Shown: piece after piece, positions 7,303-12,772 of the stretch
Layout: each line of letters opens with the position of its first letter
Position numbering within the stretch: position 1 is the first letter of the stretch
Assembly: GCA_947627085.1 (NCBI GenBank)
Contig: CANQUO010000048.1
Location: 1 to 12,772, forward strand
Length of the DNA stretch: 12,772 bases
Reading direction: 5' to 3'
DNA from: an uncultured Oscillospiraceae bacterium
GTDB taxonomy: Bacteria > Bacillota > Clostridia > Oscillospirales > Oscillospiraceae
Program-made: the position numbers and the translations under genes
Notes under the pieces: model-generated
The model's input: only the letters and a program-made list of their open reading frames with translations
What the model was told of the DNA's origin: nothing
Database searches by the model: none

Positions 7303-7778
7303 TGAAATACAAGAAATCAAAAAATATGCTCGATGAAATGCAGGACAATAAATTGCTGAAAATTGAGGAGTTTGGGTTTTGGTTTGTGTTCTGGATATTG
7401 TTTGCCGCTATTCTTCTGCAGGCGTTGATTGGGACAACTCTAAAAGAACTGGCGGGTGAGATCGCTGCATTATTGGCGGCAAGCGTTTATATTGTGTTTT
7501 CTAGCCTGAAAAACGGTCTGTGGACACGAAAATATACCCCAACACCTAAAATGAATGCCGTTGCGAGCACCATACCTTCATTTATCCTTGGGGTTATAAA
7601 TGCTGTCAGGGCGTTTGTTATTTTGAAGAAACCGATCGAGTTTGGCACCACCATTCAAATCGTCGCAATGTGTGCCGGAGTGTATATACTGTGTTTCGCG
7701 CTTATGGAGCTTTTCCGTTTGATATACATAAAGAGACGAAGGAAATTAGATGATATAGAAGATGAGAATGAGAGGTAA
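7302..7778 (+). CDS. DUF6773 family integral membrane protein
   Basis: A 158-aa protein with four predicted membrane helices at roughly 24-43, 50-68, 88-108 and 117-138. It has a basic N-terminus, a charged MLDEMQDNKLLKIEEFGFW lead-in, and a cytoplasmic tail IKRRRKLDDIEDENER. The lead-in MDEMQxxKLLKIExxGFW resembles DUF6773 proteins, which in Firmicutes commonly follow a small XRE regulator. No activity is known. It is translationally coupled to the XRE gene (TAATG overlap), and its stop is overlapped by the ribosome site of the next gene, so all three are one operon. Two positive clusters (RKYTP and IKRRRK) suggest both termini face the cytoplasm. A role in sensing or responding to membrane stress or an antimicrobial is plausible only by analogy. 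Confidence 0.8.
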   Translation: MKYKKSKNMLDEMQDNKLLKIEEFGFWFVFWILFAAILLQALIGTTLKELAGEIAALLAASVYIVFSSLKNGLWTRKYTPTPKMNAVASTIPSFILGVINAVRAFVILKKPIEFGTTIQIVAMCAGVYILCFALMELFRLIYIKRRRKLDDIEDENER

Positions 7779-7782
7779 CGTC

Positions 7783-8109
7783 ATGTACTGTGAAAGATGC
7801 GGCATTATTTTTGAAGAAAATCGGTGTCCTGCTTGCGGAAGTCAAAATGTCCGGCCGCCCAAGCCTCGCGACCTTTGTTTCCTCACCGAGAAGGAAACTA
7901 TGTGGGCTGAAATGCTTGAAGATGTACTGAAGCAAAACGACATTCCCTGTCTCACGAAAAAAGTATTGGGGGCGGGGTTGGCGCTAAAGGTTGGTCCGAT
8001 GTCAGAGAGGGTCAGGTTTTATATCCCTTATTCGCGTCTGCAAAACGCAAAAGCTATTGTAGACGAGCTGTTTTCCGCGCCACGGGAAGGTAATGAAAAT
8101 GAAGATTAA
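7783..8109 (+). CDS. Zinc-ribbon protein with DUF2007 (putative signal-transducing) domain
   Basis: A 108-aa protein. The N-terminus MYCERCG...RCPACG (Cys 3, 6, 15, 18) is a compact zinc ribbon. The rest (about 33-98) has the DUF2007 pattern: an L-T-E-K-E start, MLEDVLKQNDIPCLTKK, GAGLALKVG, and VRFYIPYSRLQNAKAIVDELF. DUF2007 is annotated as a putative prokaryotic signal transducer related in fold to PII-like ferredoxin folds, with no defined ligand. I chose the ATG at 7783 rather than the in-frame ATG at 7762: it has GAGAGGT five to six bases upstream and gives the expected MYCERCG start, while the earlier one would overlap DUF6773 by 17 bases. It is the third gene of the AT-rich operon. Confidence 0.82.
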   Translation: MYCERCGIIFEENRCPACGSQNVRPPKPRDLCFLTEKETMWAEMLEDVLKQNDIPCLTKKVLGAGLALKVGPMSERVRFYIPYSRLQNAKAIVDELFSAPREGNENED

Positions 8110-8162
8110 TTCAGTGACTTTGGGATAAAAACGCGCCACATTCATATCGGAAAGTACTGAAT
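8109..8162 (+). repeat. Inverted repeat at the end of the DUF2007 gene
   Basis: ATTCAGTGACTTT (8109-8121) pairs with AAAGTACTGAAT (8151-8162), twelve base pairs with a single bulged G, enclosing 29 bases. It starts on the last base of the stop codon. There is no T-run after it, so it is not a classical terminator; it may stabilise the 3' end of the transcript. Confidence 0.5.
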
Positions 8163-8236
8163 GGGGCACCTGTAATTATGTCTTTGCGTTTTTTACGTCC
8201 TTATATATGAAAGGGCCGTTTCAAAGAGGTGACGTG

Positions 8237-8324
8237 ATGGAGGACAGGGAGACAGTTGAGATTTTCTGGGCCGGAGGACGACGCGGCAATGGCGCGGGTG
8301 TGGGAGATACTTGGGGTAAAATAA
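8237..8324 (+). pseudogene. Short frameshifted reading frame, possible gene remnant
   Basis: An ATG at 8237 follows a good ribosome site (AGAGGTG, 8225-8231) and reads MEDRETVEIFWAG. The same frame then runs on through the terminator and repeats, which is not believable. One base out, from 8274, the sequence reads EDDAAMARVWEILGVK and stops with TAA at 8322, in codons like those of nearby genes. Joining the two needs one extra base to be removed around 8265-8276 and would give a peptide of about 29 residues. It could be a decayed gene, a sequencing error in a small real gene, or chance. I do not recognise the product. Confidence 0.35.
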
Positions 8325-8342
8325 AAAAACAAAGGCAACAAA

Positions 8343-8379
8343 AAGCGCCGCTCCCAAAAAATGGGGCGGCGCTTATTTT
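8343..8379. terminator. Bidirectional rho-independent terminator
   Basis: AAGCGCCGCTCCCA (8343-8356) pairs with TGGGGCGGCGCTT (8362-8374): thirteen pairs with one bulged T and an A-rich loop. On the plus strand it is followed by ATTTT; on the minus strand the stem runs into TTTTTGTTG. It can therefore end both the AT-rich operon from the left and the rhomboid-like gene from the right. Confidence 0.8.
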
Positions 8380-8487
8380 GCCCCTCCCTTTGGGAGGGGG
8401 CAAGGGGTGGGCACGAATACTCGAATACTCGCCCCACCCCGACCGTCGCTACGCTCGGCCACCCCTCCCAAAGGGAGGGGCTTTTTT
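8380..8487. repeat. REPIN-like paired hairpin element A
   Basis: Two identical 20-base sequences lie in inverted orientation at 8380-8399 and 8462-8481. Each is itself a palindrome, CCCCTCCC-TTT-GGGAGGGG and CCCCTCCC-AAA-GGGAGGGG. Inside them a second inverted pair, GGGGTGGGC (8404-8412) and GCCCCACCCC (8431-8440), extends the arms. The centre has a short direct repeat, GAATACTC twice (8415-8430), and CCGACCGTCGCTACGCTCGG (8440-8459) is an imperfect palindrome. The right hairpin ends in TTTTTT, so it can also act as a terminator. The layout is that of REP doublets (REPINs) or small MITEs; I recall similar GC-rich hairpins between genes in gut Clostridia. Confidence 0.7.
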
Positions 8488-8501
8488 GCGCGGTGGAGAC
8501 G

Positions 8502-8586
8502 AGCGGGTTTGGAACCCGCCCCTACGGGGTCAATAGGAGGTACCCCGTATTTTTGTAGGGGAGGGTTCTAAACCCTCCCGTTTTTT
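8502..8586. repeat. REPIN-like paired hairpin element B
   Basis: A second, unrelated doublet. The left hairpin is GCGGGTT-TGG-AACCCGC (8503-8519) followed by CCCTAC; the right is GTAGG then GGGAGGGTT-CTA-AACCCTCCC (8559-8579). The right side read on the minus strand matches the left at nearly all of 24 positions, and a C-G pair in one stem is an A-T pair in the other. Between them TACGGGGT (8523-8530) pairs with ACCCCGTA (8542-8549). TTTTTT at 8581-8586 follows the last hairpin, which may make it a plus-strand terminator. Confidence 0.7.
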
Positions 8587-8600
8587 GGCGGTCCTGTTTA

Positions 8601-9482
8601 TTACTCCGTAAAATGCACGTGGGAGTTTATGTGGTCCTGGCAAAAGCAGTGGTAGCCCTGGCACTTGGAGCAGTAGCGAAACTCAAGCTCGGGATTTGTG
8701 ACGTCGGTGCGGCCGCAGACGGAGCACTTGTGGCGGTATGGCTGTGAACGCTCCTCACGCTGGGCCTGGTGCACGGCCCTGTCCCACTGGGCGCGGCGCT
8801 TGTAAGCCGTGCGGTTCCGGCGGAAGTTGCCGAAGAGGTCCGAGCCGCAGAAGAGGAAGAAGTTGAGTATTGCCACCAGGGGCAGGAGATTTAAGGGGAA
8901 TACGCCGATGTTGCGTATTATGGACCAGCCGAAGAACACCGCGTCCACGATGGCCAACCACTTCATCTTGATGGGGATGAAGAAGAAAAGCAGGACCCTG
9001 GTGTCCGGCCAGATGGAGGCGAAAGCGAAGAACATACTGAGATTGAGATAGGAGGCGCTCATAAAGGCACCGACCATGGGCCCCGCCAATATCCCGGCGG
9101 AGGGCTTTATGATAAAATAGAGCACCATGCCGAACACGGCGTTGAATAGCACGCCCGTGAGATAGTAGATGGTGAAGCGGGCGGTGCCCCACTGGTGCTC
9201 AAGGCTTGAGCCGATGAAGTAGTAAAAGTAGAGCGCCACGGCCTCAAAAAATATGTTCTCGCCCGTGGGCATCAGCAAAAAGGTCACGATTCGCCAGACC
9301 TGCCCACGGAGAATGAGGGCGGGGTTGAAGGCGATGTAATTTACGAGCGTCCCCGTGCGGTCCATCATGACGAATATATAAAATATCCCGCTGGCCGCCA
9401 CAAGGTACAGCATCAGGTTCCTGATGCCGAAGTTGGGGTGCTTGTGACAAAAACGCGTTATTGCCCTGTCGAGAGACTTCAA
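8601..9482 (-). CDS. Rhomboid-like membrane protein with Cys/His-rich tail, probably catalytically inactive
   Basis: A 293-aa protein with about six membrane helices followed by a basic linker and a tail. LEHQWGTARF (95-104) and the helix-loop VLLFFFIPIKMKWLA (163-177) are typical of the rhomboid/derlin fold. The catalytic GxSG expected in helix 4 reads GAFMSASYLN (138-147), and no histidine lies in the last helix region where the dyad partner belongs, so protease activity is doubtful. The tail has CSVCG (Cys253, 256), CSKC (271, 274), then HCFCQDH and three more histidines, suggesting one or two zinc sites. A GTG at 9491 is possible, but it lies within the ribosome site AGAGGTG; I chose the TTG at 9482, about six bases downstream of that site. 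It is transcribed divergently from metK. Confidence 0.82.
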   Translation of the reverse strand: MKSLDRAITRFCHKHPNFGIRNLMLYLVAASGIFYIFVMMDRTGTLVNYIAFNPALILRGQVWRIVTFLLMPTGENIFFEAVALYFYYFIGSSLEHQWGTARFTIYYLTGVLFNAVFGMVLYFIIKPSAGILAGPMVGAFMSASYLNLSMFFAFASIWPDTRVLLFFFIPIKMKWLAIVDAVFFGWSIIRNIGVFPLNLLPLVAILNFFLFCGSDLFGNFRRNRTAYKRRAQWDRAVHQAQREERSQPYRHKCSVCGRTDVTNPELEFRYCSKCQGYHCFCQDHINSHVHFTE

Positions 9483-9502
9483 AGCTATCACCTCTTAAAA
9501 GT

Positions 9503-9531
9503 ATTATAACCTCTTCAAGGAAAAAAGTCCA
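9503..9531 (-). promoter_or_regulatory. Promoter of the rhomboid-like gene
   Basis: On the minus strand, a perfect -10 TATAAT (9508-9503) is 17 bases from a four-of-six -35, TGGACT (9531-9526). It lies just upstream of the AGAGGTG site and TTG start, giving a very short leader. Confidence 0.6.
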
Positions 9532-9646
9532 TAATGTAACGGCAAACATTTTATTAACAAAGGCGCTTTTCCCCATACCGGCCGAAAAAAGAATAAATTA
9601 TTGCAAAAAGTTTCAAATAGATATGGCGTTTTTTTAAAATATGTGC

Positions 9647-9672
9647 TACAATATAATGTATATTGCTATAAT
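9647..9672 (+). promoter_or_regulatory. Candidate -10 boxes upstream of metK
   Basis: Two TATAAT hexamers occur at 9652-9657 and 9667-9672, the second preceded by TTGC, within a very AT-rich stretch. I cannot find a good -35 at the right distance for either. The leader from here to the ATG is under 50 bases, too short for a SAM riboswitch, so metK is unlikely to be controlled by one here. Confidence 0.4.
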
Positions 9673-9699
9673 CATATATATTTGGTGTGGAGGAATACC

Positions 9700-10860
9700 A
9701 TGTCGAGCAGGATTTTTACATCAGAATCGGTGACCGAGGGCCATCCCGATAAAATTTGCGACCAGATATCCGACGCGGTACTGGACTATATAATCTCTCA
9801 GGACAAGCACGCCAGAGTGGCGTGCGAGACGGTGTGCACCACCGGTATGGTGCTGGTGATGGGTGAGATAACCACCGAGTGCTACGCCGATATCCCGGCC
9901 ATAGCCAGAAAGACCATAAAGGAGATAGGCTACGACAGGCCCGAGTACGGCTTTGACGGCAACTCCTGCGCGGTGCTCACCAGCATCGACGAGCAGTCAC
10001 CGGACATAGCCATGGGGGTGAACTCAGCCTATGACGACGCCAGCGACGAGGGGGCGGGGGACCAGGGCATGATGTTCGGCTACGCCTGCGACGAGACGCC
10101 GGAGCTCATGCCGGCGCCCATATCAATGGCCCACAAGCTGTCAAGGCGGCTTGCCCAGGTCCGCAAGACCGGGGAGCTTGGCTTTTTGCGGCCCGACGGG
10201 AAAACTCAGGTCACGGTGAAATACGACGGCGAGGGACATGTGGAGTGCTGTCCCGCAATAGTGGTGTCCTCCCAGCACTCGCCGGAGGTCTCCATCGAGA
10301 GGCTCCGGGAGGCCATAGTGGAGACGGTGATAAAGCCGGTGATACCCGCGAAATTCATAACGCGGGACACAAAGCTCTTCGTGAACCCCACCGGTAGATT
10401 CGTGGTGGGCGGCCCGGTGGGCGACTCGGGCCTTACGGGCAGGAAGATAATTGTGGACACCTACGGCGGCGTGGGCGGCCACGGCGGCGGGTGCTTCTCG
10501 GGCAAGGACCCCAGCAAGGTGGACAGGTCCGGGGCATATATGGCCCGGTACATCGCCAAGAACGTGGTGGGCGCGGGCCTTGCCAGAAGGTGCCAGATAG
10601 AGATAGCCTACGCCATCGGCGTCGCCAGACCCGTCAGCGTCCATGTGGACACCATGGGCACCGGCGTCATGGCCGACGACAGGCTGGCGGGGATCATCGA
10701 GGAGCTTTTTGACATGCGTCCGGCCAGGATAATCGAAAAGCTGGGCCTTCTGGCCCCCATATATCTTAAGACCGCGGCCTACGGCCACTTCGGGAGGACG
10801 GACTTGGACCTTCCTTGGGAGAGGCTCGATATGGCGGACGCGCTGAGGAGCCGCAAGTGA
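9700..10860 (+). CDS. metK: S-adenosylmethionine synthetase
   Basis: A 386-aa cytoplasmic enzyme that makes S-adenosylmethionine from methionine and ATP. Signature motifs are GHPDK (14-18), DEGAGDQGMMFGYA (116-129), GGPVGDSGLTGRKI (237-250, with the phosphate-binding Arg-Lys) and HGGGCFSGKDPSKVDRS (261-277). The P-loop-like motif has Cys where most members have Ala, and the preceding YGGVGG replaces the common YGGxAR; neither touches a known catalytic residue. The frame is open upstream to 9601, but the ATG at 9700 follows TGGAGGAA (9688-9695) and gives the universal MSSRIFTSESVTEGHPDK start, so the longer version is rejected. Length is normal. Its stop overlaps the start of rlmB. Eighteen of its thirty isoleucine codons are ATA. 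Confidence 0.97.
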   Translation: MSSRIFTSESVTEGHPDKICDQISDAVLDYIISQDKHARVACETVCTTGMVLVMGEITTECYADIPAIARKTIKEIGYDRPEYGFDGNSCAVLTSIDEQSPDIAMGVNSAYDDASDEGAGDQGMMFGYACDETPELMPAPISMAHKLSRRLAQVRKTGELGFLRPDGKTQVTVKYDGEGHVECCPAIVVSSQHSPEVSIERLREAIVETVIKPVIPAKFITRDTKLFVNPTGRFVVGGPVGDSGLTGRKIIVDTYGGVGGHGGGCFSGKDPSKVDRSGAYMARYIAKNVVGAGLARRCQIEIAYAIGVARPVSVHVDTMGTGVMADDRLAGIIEELFDMRPARIIEKLGLLAPIYLKTAAYGHFGRTDLDLPWERLDMADALRSRK

Positions 10861-11687
10861 TGGACGAAAAAAGAAGGTCCTCCGGCGGAGGACGCGATTT
10901 CAAGGGCGCTCAGGGCCGGCGCCGTGAGACGCCGGTCAACGACGGGCCGGACGAGAGCCTTATAGAGGGGCGCAACGCTGTGACCGAGGCGCTGAGGGCC
11001 GGAAGGACCCTCAATAAGGTATTCGTGGCCTCCGGGGACACGGACGCCGGCCTTCGCAGGCTCGCCGCCCAGGCGAGGGACGCCGGGGCCGTGGTGGTGG
11101 AGACCGACAGGCGCAAGCTGGACCAGATGAGCGCCACCGGGGCACACCAGGGCATAATCGCCAGGGCCGCCGTGAAGGAATACAGCACCGTGGAGGAGAT
11201 ACTGGCATACGCCCGGGAAAAGGGCGAGCCGCCGCTTGTCGTTATATGCGACGAGGTCTCCGACGACCACAACCTGGGGGCCGTGATCCGCACCGCCGAG
11301 TGCGTTGGCGCCCACGGGGTGATAATACCCAAGCGCCGGAGCGCAAGCCTCAATGCCGTGGTGGCAAAGACCTCCGCCGGGGCGGTGGAATATATGAGGG
11401 TGGCGAGAGTGGCAAACCTTGCCTCGGCCATCCGGGAGCTTAAGGACGCCGGCGTGTGGATATACGGCACGGCGGCGGACGGTGTAAGCGGCCTTTGGGA
11501 GACGGACCTTACGGGCCCGGTGGCCCTGGTCATCGGCTCCGAGGGGGAGGGCATGAGGCGCATAGTCTCCGAAAGCTGTGATTTCGGCATATCCATCCCC
11601 ATGCGCGGCAAAATATCCTCCCTCAACGCCTCGGCCAGCGCGGCCATAGTGCTGTACGAGGCTATGAGACAGAGAAGCTTAAAATGA
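10860..11687 (+). CDS. rlmB: TrmH-family 23S rRNA 2'-O-ribose methyltransferase
   Basis: A 275-aa SPOUT methyltransferase; RlmB methylates the 2'-O of a guanosine in domain V of 23S rRNA (G2251 in E. coli). After a basic, Arg/Gly-rich extension (1-30) comes the substrate-binding domain (LIEGRNAVTEALRAGRTLNK, 34-53; HQGIIA, 96-101) and the knotted SAM-binding domain with motif 1 DDHNLGAVIRTAE (135-147), motif 2 VIGSEGEGM (224-232) and motif 3 ISIPMRGKISSLNASASAAI (244-263). Asn138 and Arg144 are the conserved motif 1 residues. The ATG at 10860 overlaps the metK stop (TGATG), with GAGGAG about ten bases upstream; the frame is open to 10815 but that would lie inside metK. The coupling puts a SAM user directly after the SAM maker. 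The extension makes it somewhat longer than the usual 245-255 aa. Confidence 0.93.
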   Translation: MDEKRRSSGGGRDFKGAQGRRRETPVNDGPDESLIEGRNAVTEALRAGRTLNKVFVASGDTDAGLRRLAAQARDAGAVVVETDRRKLDQMSATGAHQGIIARAAVKEYSTVEEILAYAREKGEPPLVVICDEVSDDHNLGAVIRTAECVGAHGVIIPKRRSASLNAVVAKTSAGAVEYMRVARVANLASAIRELKDAGVWIYGTAADGVSGLWETDLTGPVALVIGSEGEGMRRIVSESCDFGISIPMRGKISSLNASASAAIVLYEAMRQRSLK

Positions 11688-11732
11688 CGTGGGACAATAA
11701 GCGCCCACAGTCTTAAAACCATGAAACCGAGG

Positions 11733-11761
11733 CCCCGGGCGATATAGAGATACGCCTGGGG
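11733..11761 (+). repeat. Short hairpin before the acidic membrane protein gene
   Basis: CCCCGGGCG (11733-11741) and CGCCTGGGG (11753-11761) form a nine-pair stem with one G-T wobble and an 11-base loop. It ends just before the AAGGGGG ribosome site (11764-11770) and has no T-run, so it would affect translation or RNA stability rather than terminate. Confidence 0.4.
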
Positions 11762-11774
11762 AGAAGGGGGACTT

Positions 11775-12772
11775 ATGGCTAACGACAAAAACTATCTTGA
11801 CGACCTGGAGCTTACCGGGAGCTACGACTCGGATGAGAGCTTTGACTTGGACTCCATCCTCGCGGAGTTCGGTTCCGGGCCGAGGGACCGGGCGGGGAAC
11901 GCCGGAGCGGCCGAGACCGCTTCGAGCCGGCGCCGCTATGACGAGCCGGCGCCGTCCCGGGCGCCGGAGCTGGAGGCCACCCGGCAGTTTGCTCCAATGA
12001 CCCGGGAGCGTGACGACGAGGAGCCCGAGGAGCCGGAGGAACCGGAGCGGCGGGGCCTTTTCGGCCGCCGGAGGGCCCGGCGCGCCCAGGAGCCCGAGGA
12101 GACGCCGGAGCCGGAGGTCCGGACCGAGCGGTTCGTGGTGAAGCTCCACGACGAGAAGCCCGCCTACGAGACGAAGCCGGAGATAGACCAGTCCGTCTTT
12201 GAGGAGCCGGAGGAAGAGGCCAGGGACCGGATGATGGAGAAGTTTTTCAGCTCCATGGACGACGGGCCCTTCCCCGGTATGGATAAGCCGGAGCCTGGGT
12301 ACTCCGCGCCCGATACCTCCCGGTATGAGCGGGAGACGCGGGAGACGGAGGACCTGGGAGAGGAGCTTTTGGAGGAGGACGAGGGCCGCCGCAGGCGGGG
12401 CATATTCGGACTTTTCCGCCGCCGCGGGAGGGACATTGAGGACGACGGTGAGGACCTGGAGGACGGCGAGGACGACGAGCTTAAATTCGACGAGAGCCTC
12501 TGGGAGGACGAGGGACCGGAGTACATAGACGACGAGGACTTCTACGCCAGCGAGCCGGACCCGGACTTCAAGGCCGAGGCCCACAAGTACGCCGCCCGAA
12601 TCCCGTCACTGAGGTTCAGGATATTTGGCGAGGCTGTTTTGTGCATCCTTATGTTCTTTGTGACCTATGCCGGCCTTCGGGGGACGCCGGGCCTCTTCGG
12701 CCTGGGCGACAGCCCCAGGTCCGCCGTGGCGGGCCTGCTCATAATGGAGCTTGTGGCCATCGGCCTTGGCCT
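11775..12772 (+). CDS. Large acidic, disordered-tail membrane protein (3' partial)
   Basis: The frame from the ATG at 11775 is open to the right edge (332 codons), so the C-terminus is missing. AAGGGGG at 11764-11770 is its ribosome site. Residues 1-270 are highly charged and probably disordered, with runs such as EEPEEPEEPE (82-91) and many Asp/Glu. Two similar basic patches interrupt them, RRGLFGRRRARR (92-103) and RRRRGIFGLFRRRGR (205-219). A short motif FDLDSILAEFG (23-33) near the start looks like a helical docking peptide. Membrane segments begin at about 284-299 (FGEAVLCILMFFVTYA) and 315-332. It follows rlmB by 87 bases. I do not recognise a named family; many Oscillospiraceae genes annotated only as hypothetical look like this. 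It may scaffold cytoplasmic partners at the membrane. Confidence 0.8.
   Translation, partial: MANDKNYLDDLELTGSYDSDESFDLDSILAEFGSGPRDRAGNAGAAETASSRRRYDEPAPSRAPELEATRQFAPMTRERDDEEPEEPEEPERRGLFGRRRARRAQEPEETPEPEVRTERFVVKLHDEKPAYETKPEIDQSVFEEPEEEARDRMMEKFFSSMDDGPFPGMDKPEPGYSAPDTSRYERETRETEDLGEELLEEDEGRRRRGIFGLFRRRGRDIEDDGEDLEDGEDDELKFDESLWEDEGPEYIDDEDFYASEPDPDFKAEAHKYAARIPSLRFRIFGEAVLCILMFFVTYAGLRGTPGLFGLGDSPRSAVAGLLIMELVAIGLG

Noticed and set aside
8207..8536. A 109-codon open frame through the intergenic region
   Set aside because: It reads straight through a terminator and both hairpin repeats; the peptide is Gly/Pro/Leu-rich repeat translation.
8380..8586. A CRISPR array or rRNA/tRNA gene in the repeat-rich intergenic region
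   Set aside because: There are only two copies of each repeat, in inverted rather than direct orientation, with no regular spacers and no tRNA cloverleaf.
9601..9699. An upstream start for metK giving 33 extra residues
   Set aside because: The extra residues are translated AT-rich promoter DNA; the ATG at 9700 has a strong ribosome site and the universal MetK N-terminus.
9492..9699. A SAM riboswitch ahead of metK
   Set aside because: I looked for the SAM-I core and a terminator/antiterminator pair and saw none; the likely leader is under 50 bases.
10815..10859. An upstream in-frame start for rlmB inside metK
   Set aside because: The ATG at 10860 overlaps the metK stop in the usual coupled manner, and the added residues are out-of-frame metK.
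11679..12584. A 301-codon minus-strand frame opposite the acidic protein
   Set aside because: It is the mirror of a Glu/Asp-rich frame (giving Leu/Val/Pro/Arg runs), with no motif; the plus-strand gene has a good ribosome site and coherent membrane segments.

Overview
The window looks like chromosome of a GC-rich, low-GC-phylum gut anaerobe, most likely a Clostridia/Oscillospiraceae-type Firmicute. The basis is the family content (DUF6171, DUF6773, metK-rlmB followed by a large acidic membrane protein), strong AGGAGG-type ribosome sites, GC-rich coding DNA that still favours ATA, AGG and CTT codons, and intergenic hairpin repeats. This is inference from the sequence alone.

Layout. (1) Positions 1-6732, plus strand: a tight operon for intracellular breakdown of rhamnogalacturonan-I (RG-I) oligosaccharides. 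It encodes an SGNH rhamnogalacturonan acetylesterase (5' end outside the window), a GH112 beta-galactoside phosphorylase, a GH51 alpha-L-arabinofuranosidase, a small 8-cysteine DUF6171 protein, an unrecognised 116-aa protein, an L-rhamnose mutarotase and a GH105 unsaturated rhamnogalacturonyl hydrolase. A hairpin terminator closes it at 6766-6820. (2) Positions 6821-8109: a visibly AT-richer island with a promoter overlapping a palindrome, a small XRE-type repressor, a four-helix DUF6773 membrane protein and a zinc-ribbon/DUF2007 protein. (3) Positions 8110-8600: an intergenic region with a frameshifted short reading frame, a bidirectional terminator and two different paired-hairpin (REPIN-like) elements. 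(4) 8601-9482, minus strand: a rhomboid-fold membrane protein that appears to lack the catalytic residues and carries a Cys/His-rich tail. (5) 9700 to the right end, plus strand: metK (S-adenosylmethionine synthetase), rlmB (SAM-dependent 23S rRNA 2'-O-methyltransferase) overlapping it, and a long acidic, disordered membrane protein that runs off the edge.

How the first block would work: the esterase removes acetyl groups, GH51 removes arabinose, and GH105 removes the unsaturated galacturonate left by RG lyases from the non-reducing end. If the remaining rhamnose carries a beta-1,4-galactose, the product is Gal-beta-1,4-Rha, the substrate of the D-galactosyl-beta-1,4-L-rhamnose phosphorylase subtype of GH112. 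Phosphorolysis would give Gal-1-phosphate (saving an ATP) and rhamnose, which RhaM brings to anomeric equilibrium for the rhamnose pathway. None of the complete enzymes has a signal peptide, so the work is cytoplasmic. The most novel parts are this phosphorolytic RG-I arrangement with two uncharacterised small proteins inside it, the possible AUA start of the XRE gene, the pseudo-rhomboid, and the paired hairpins with compensatory base changes.
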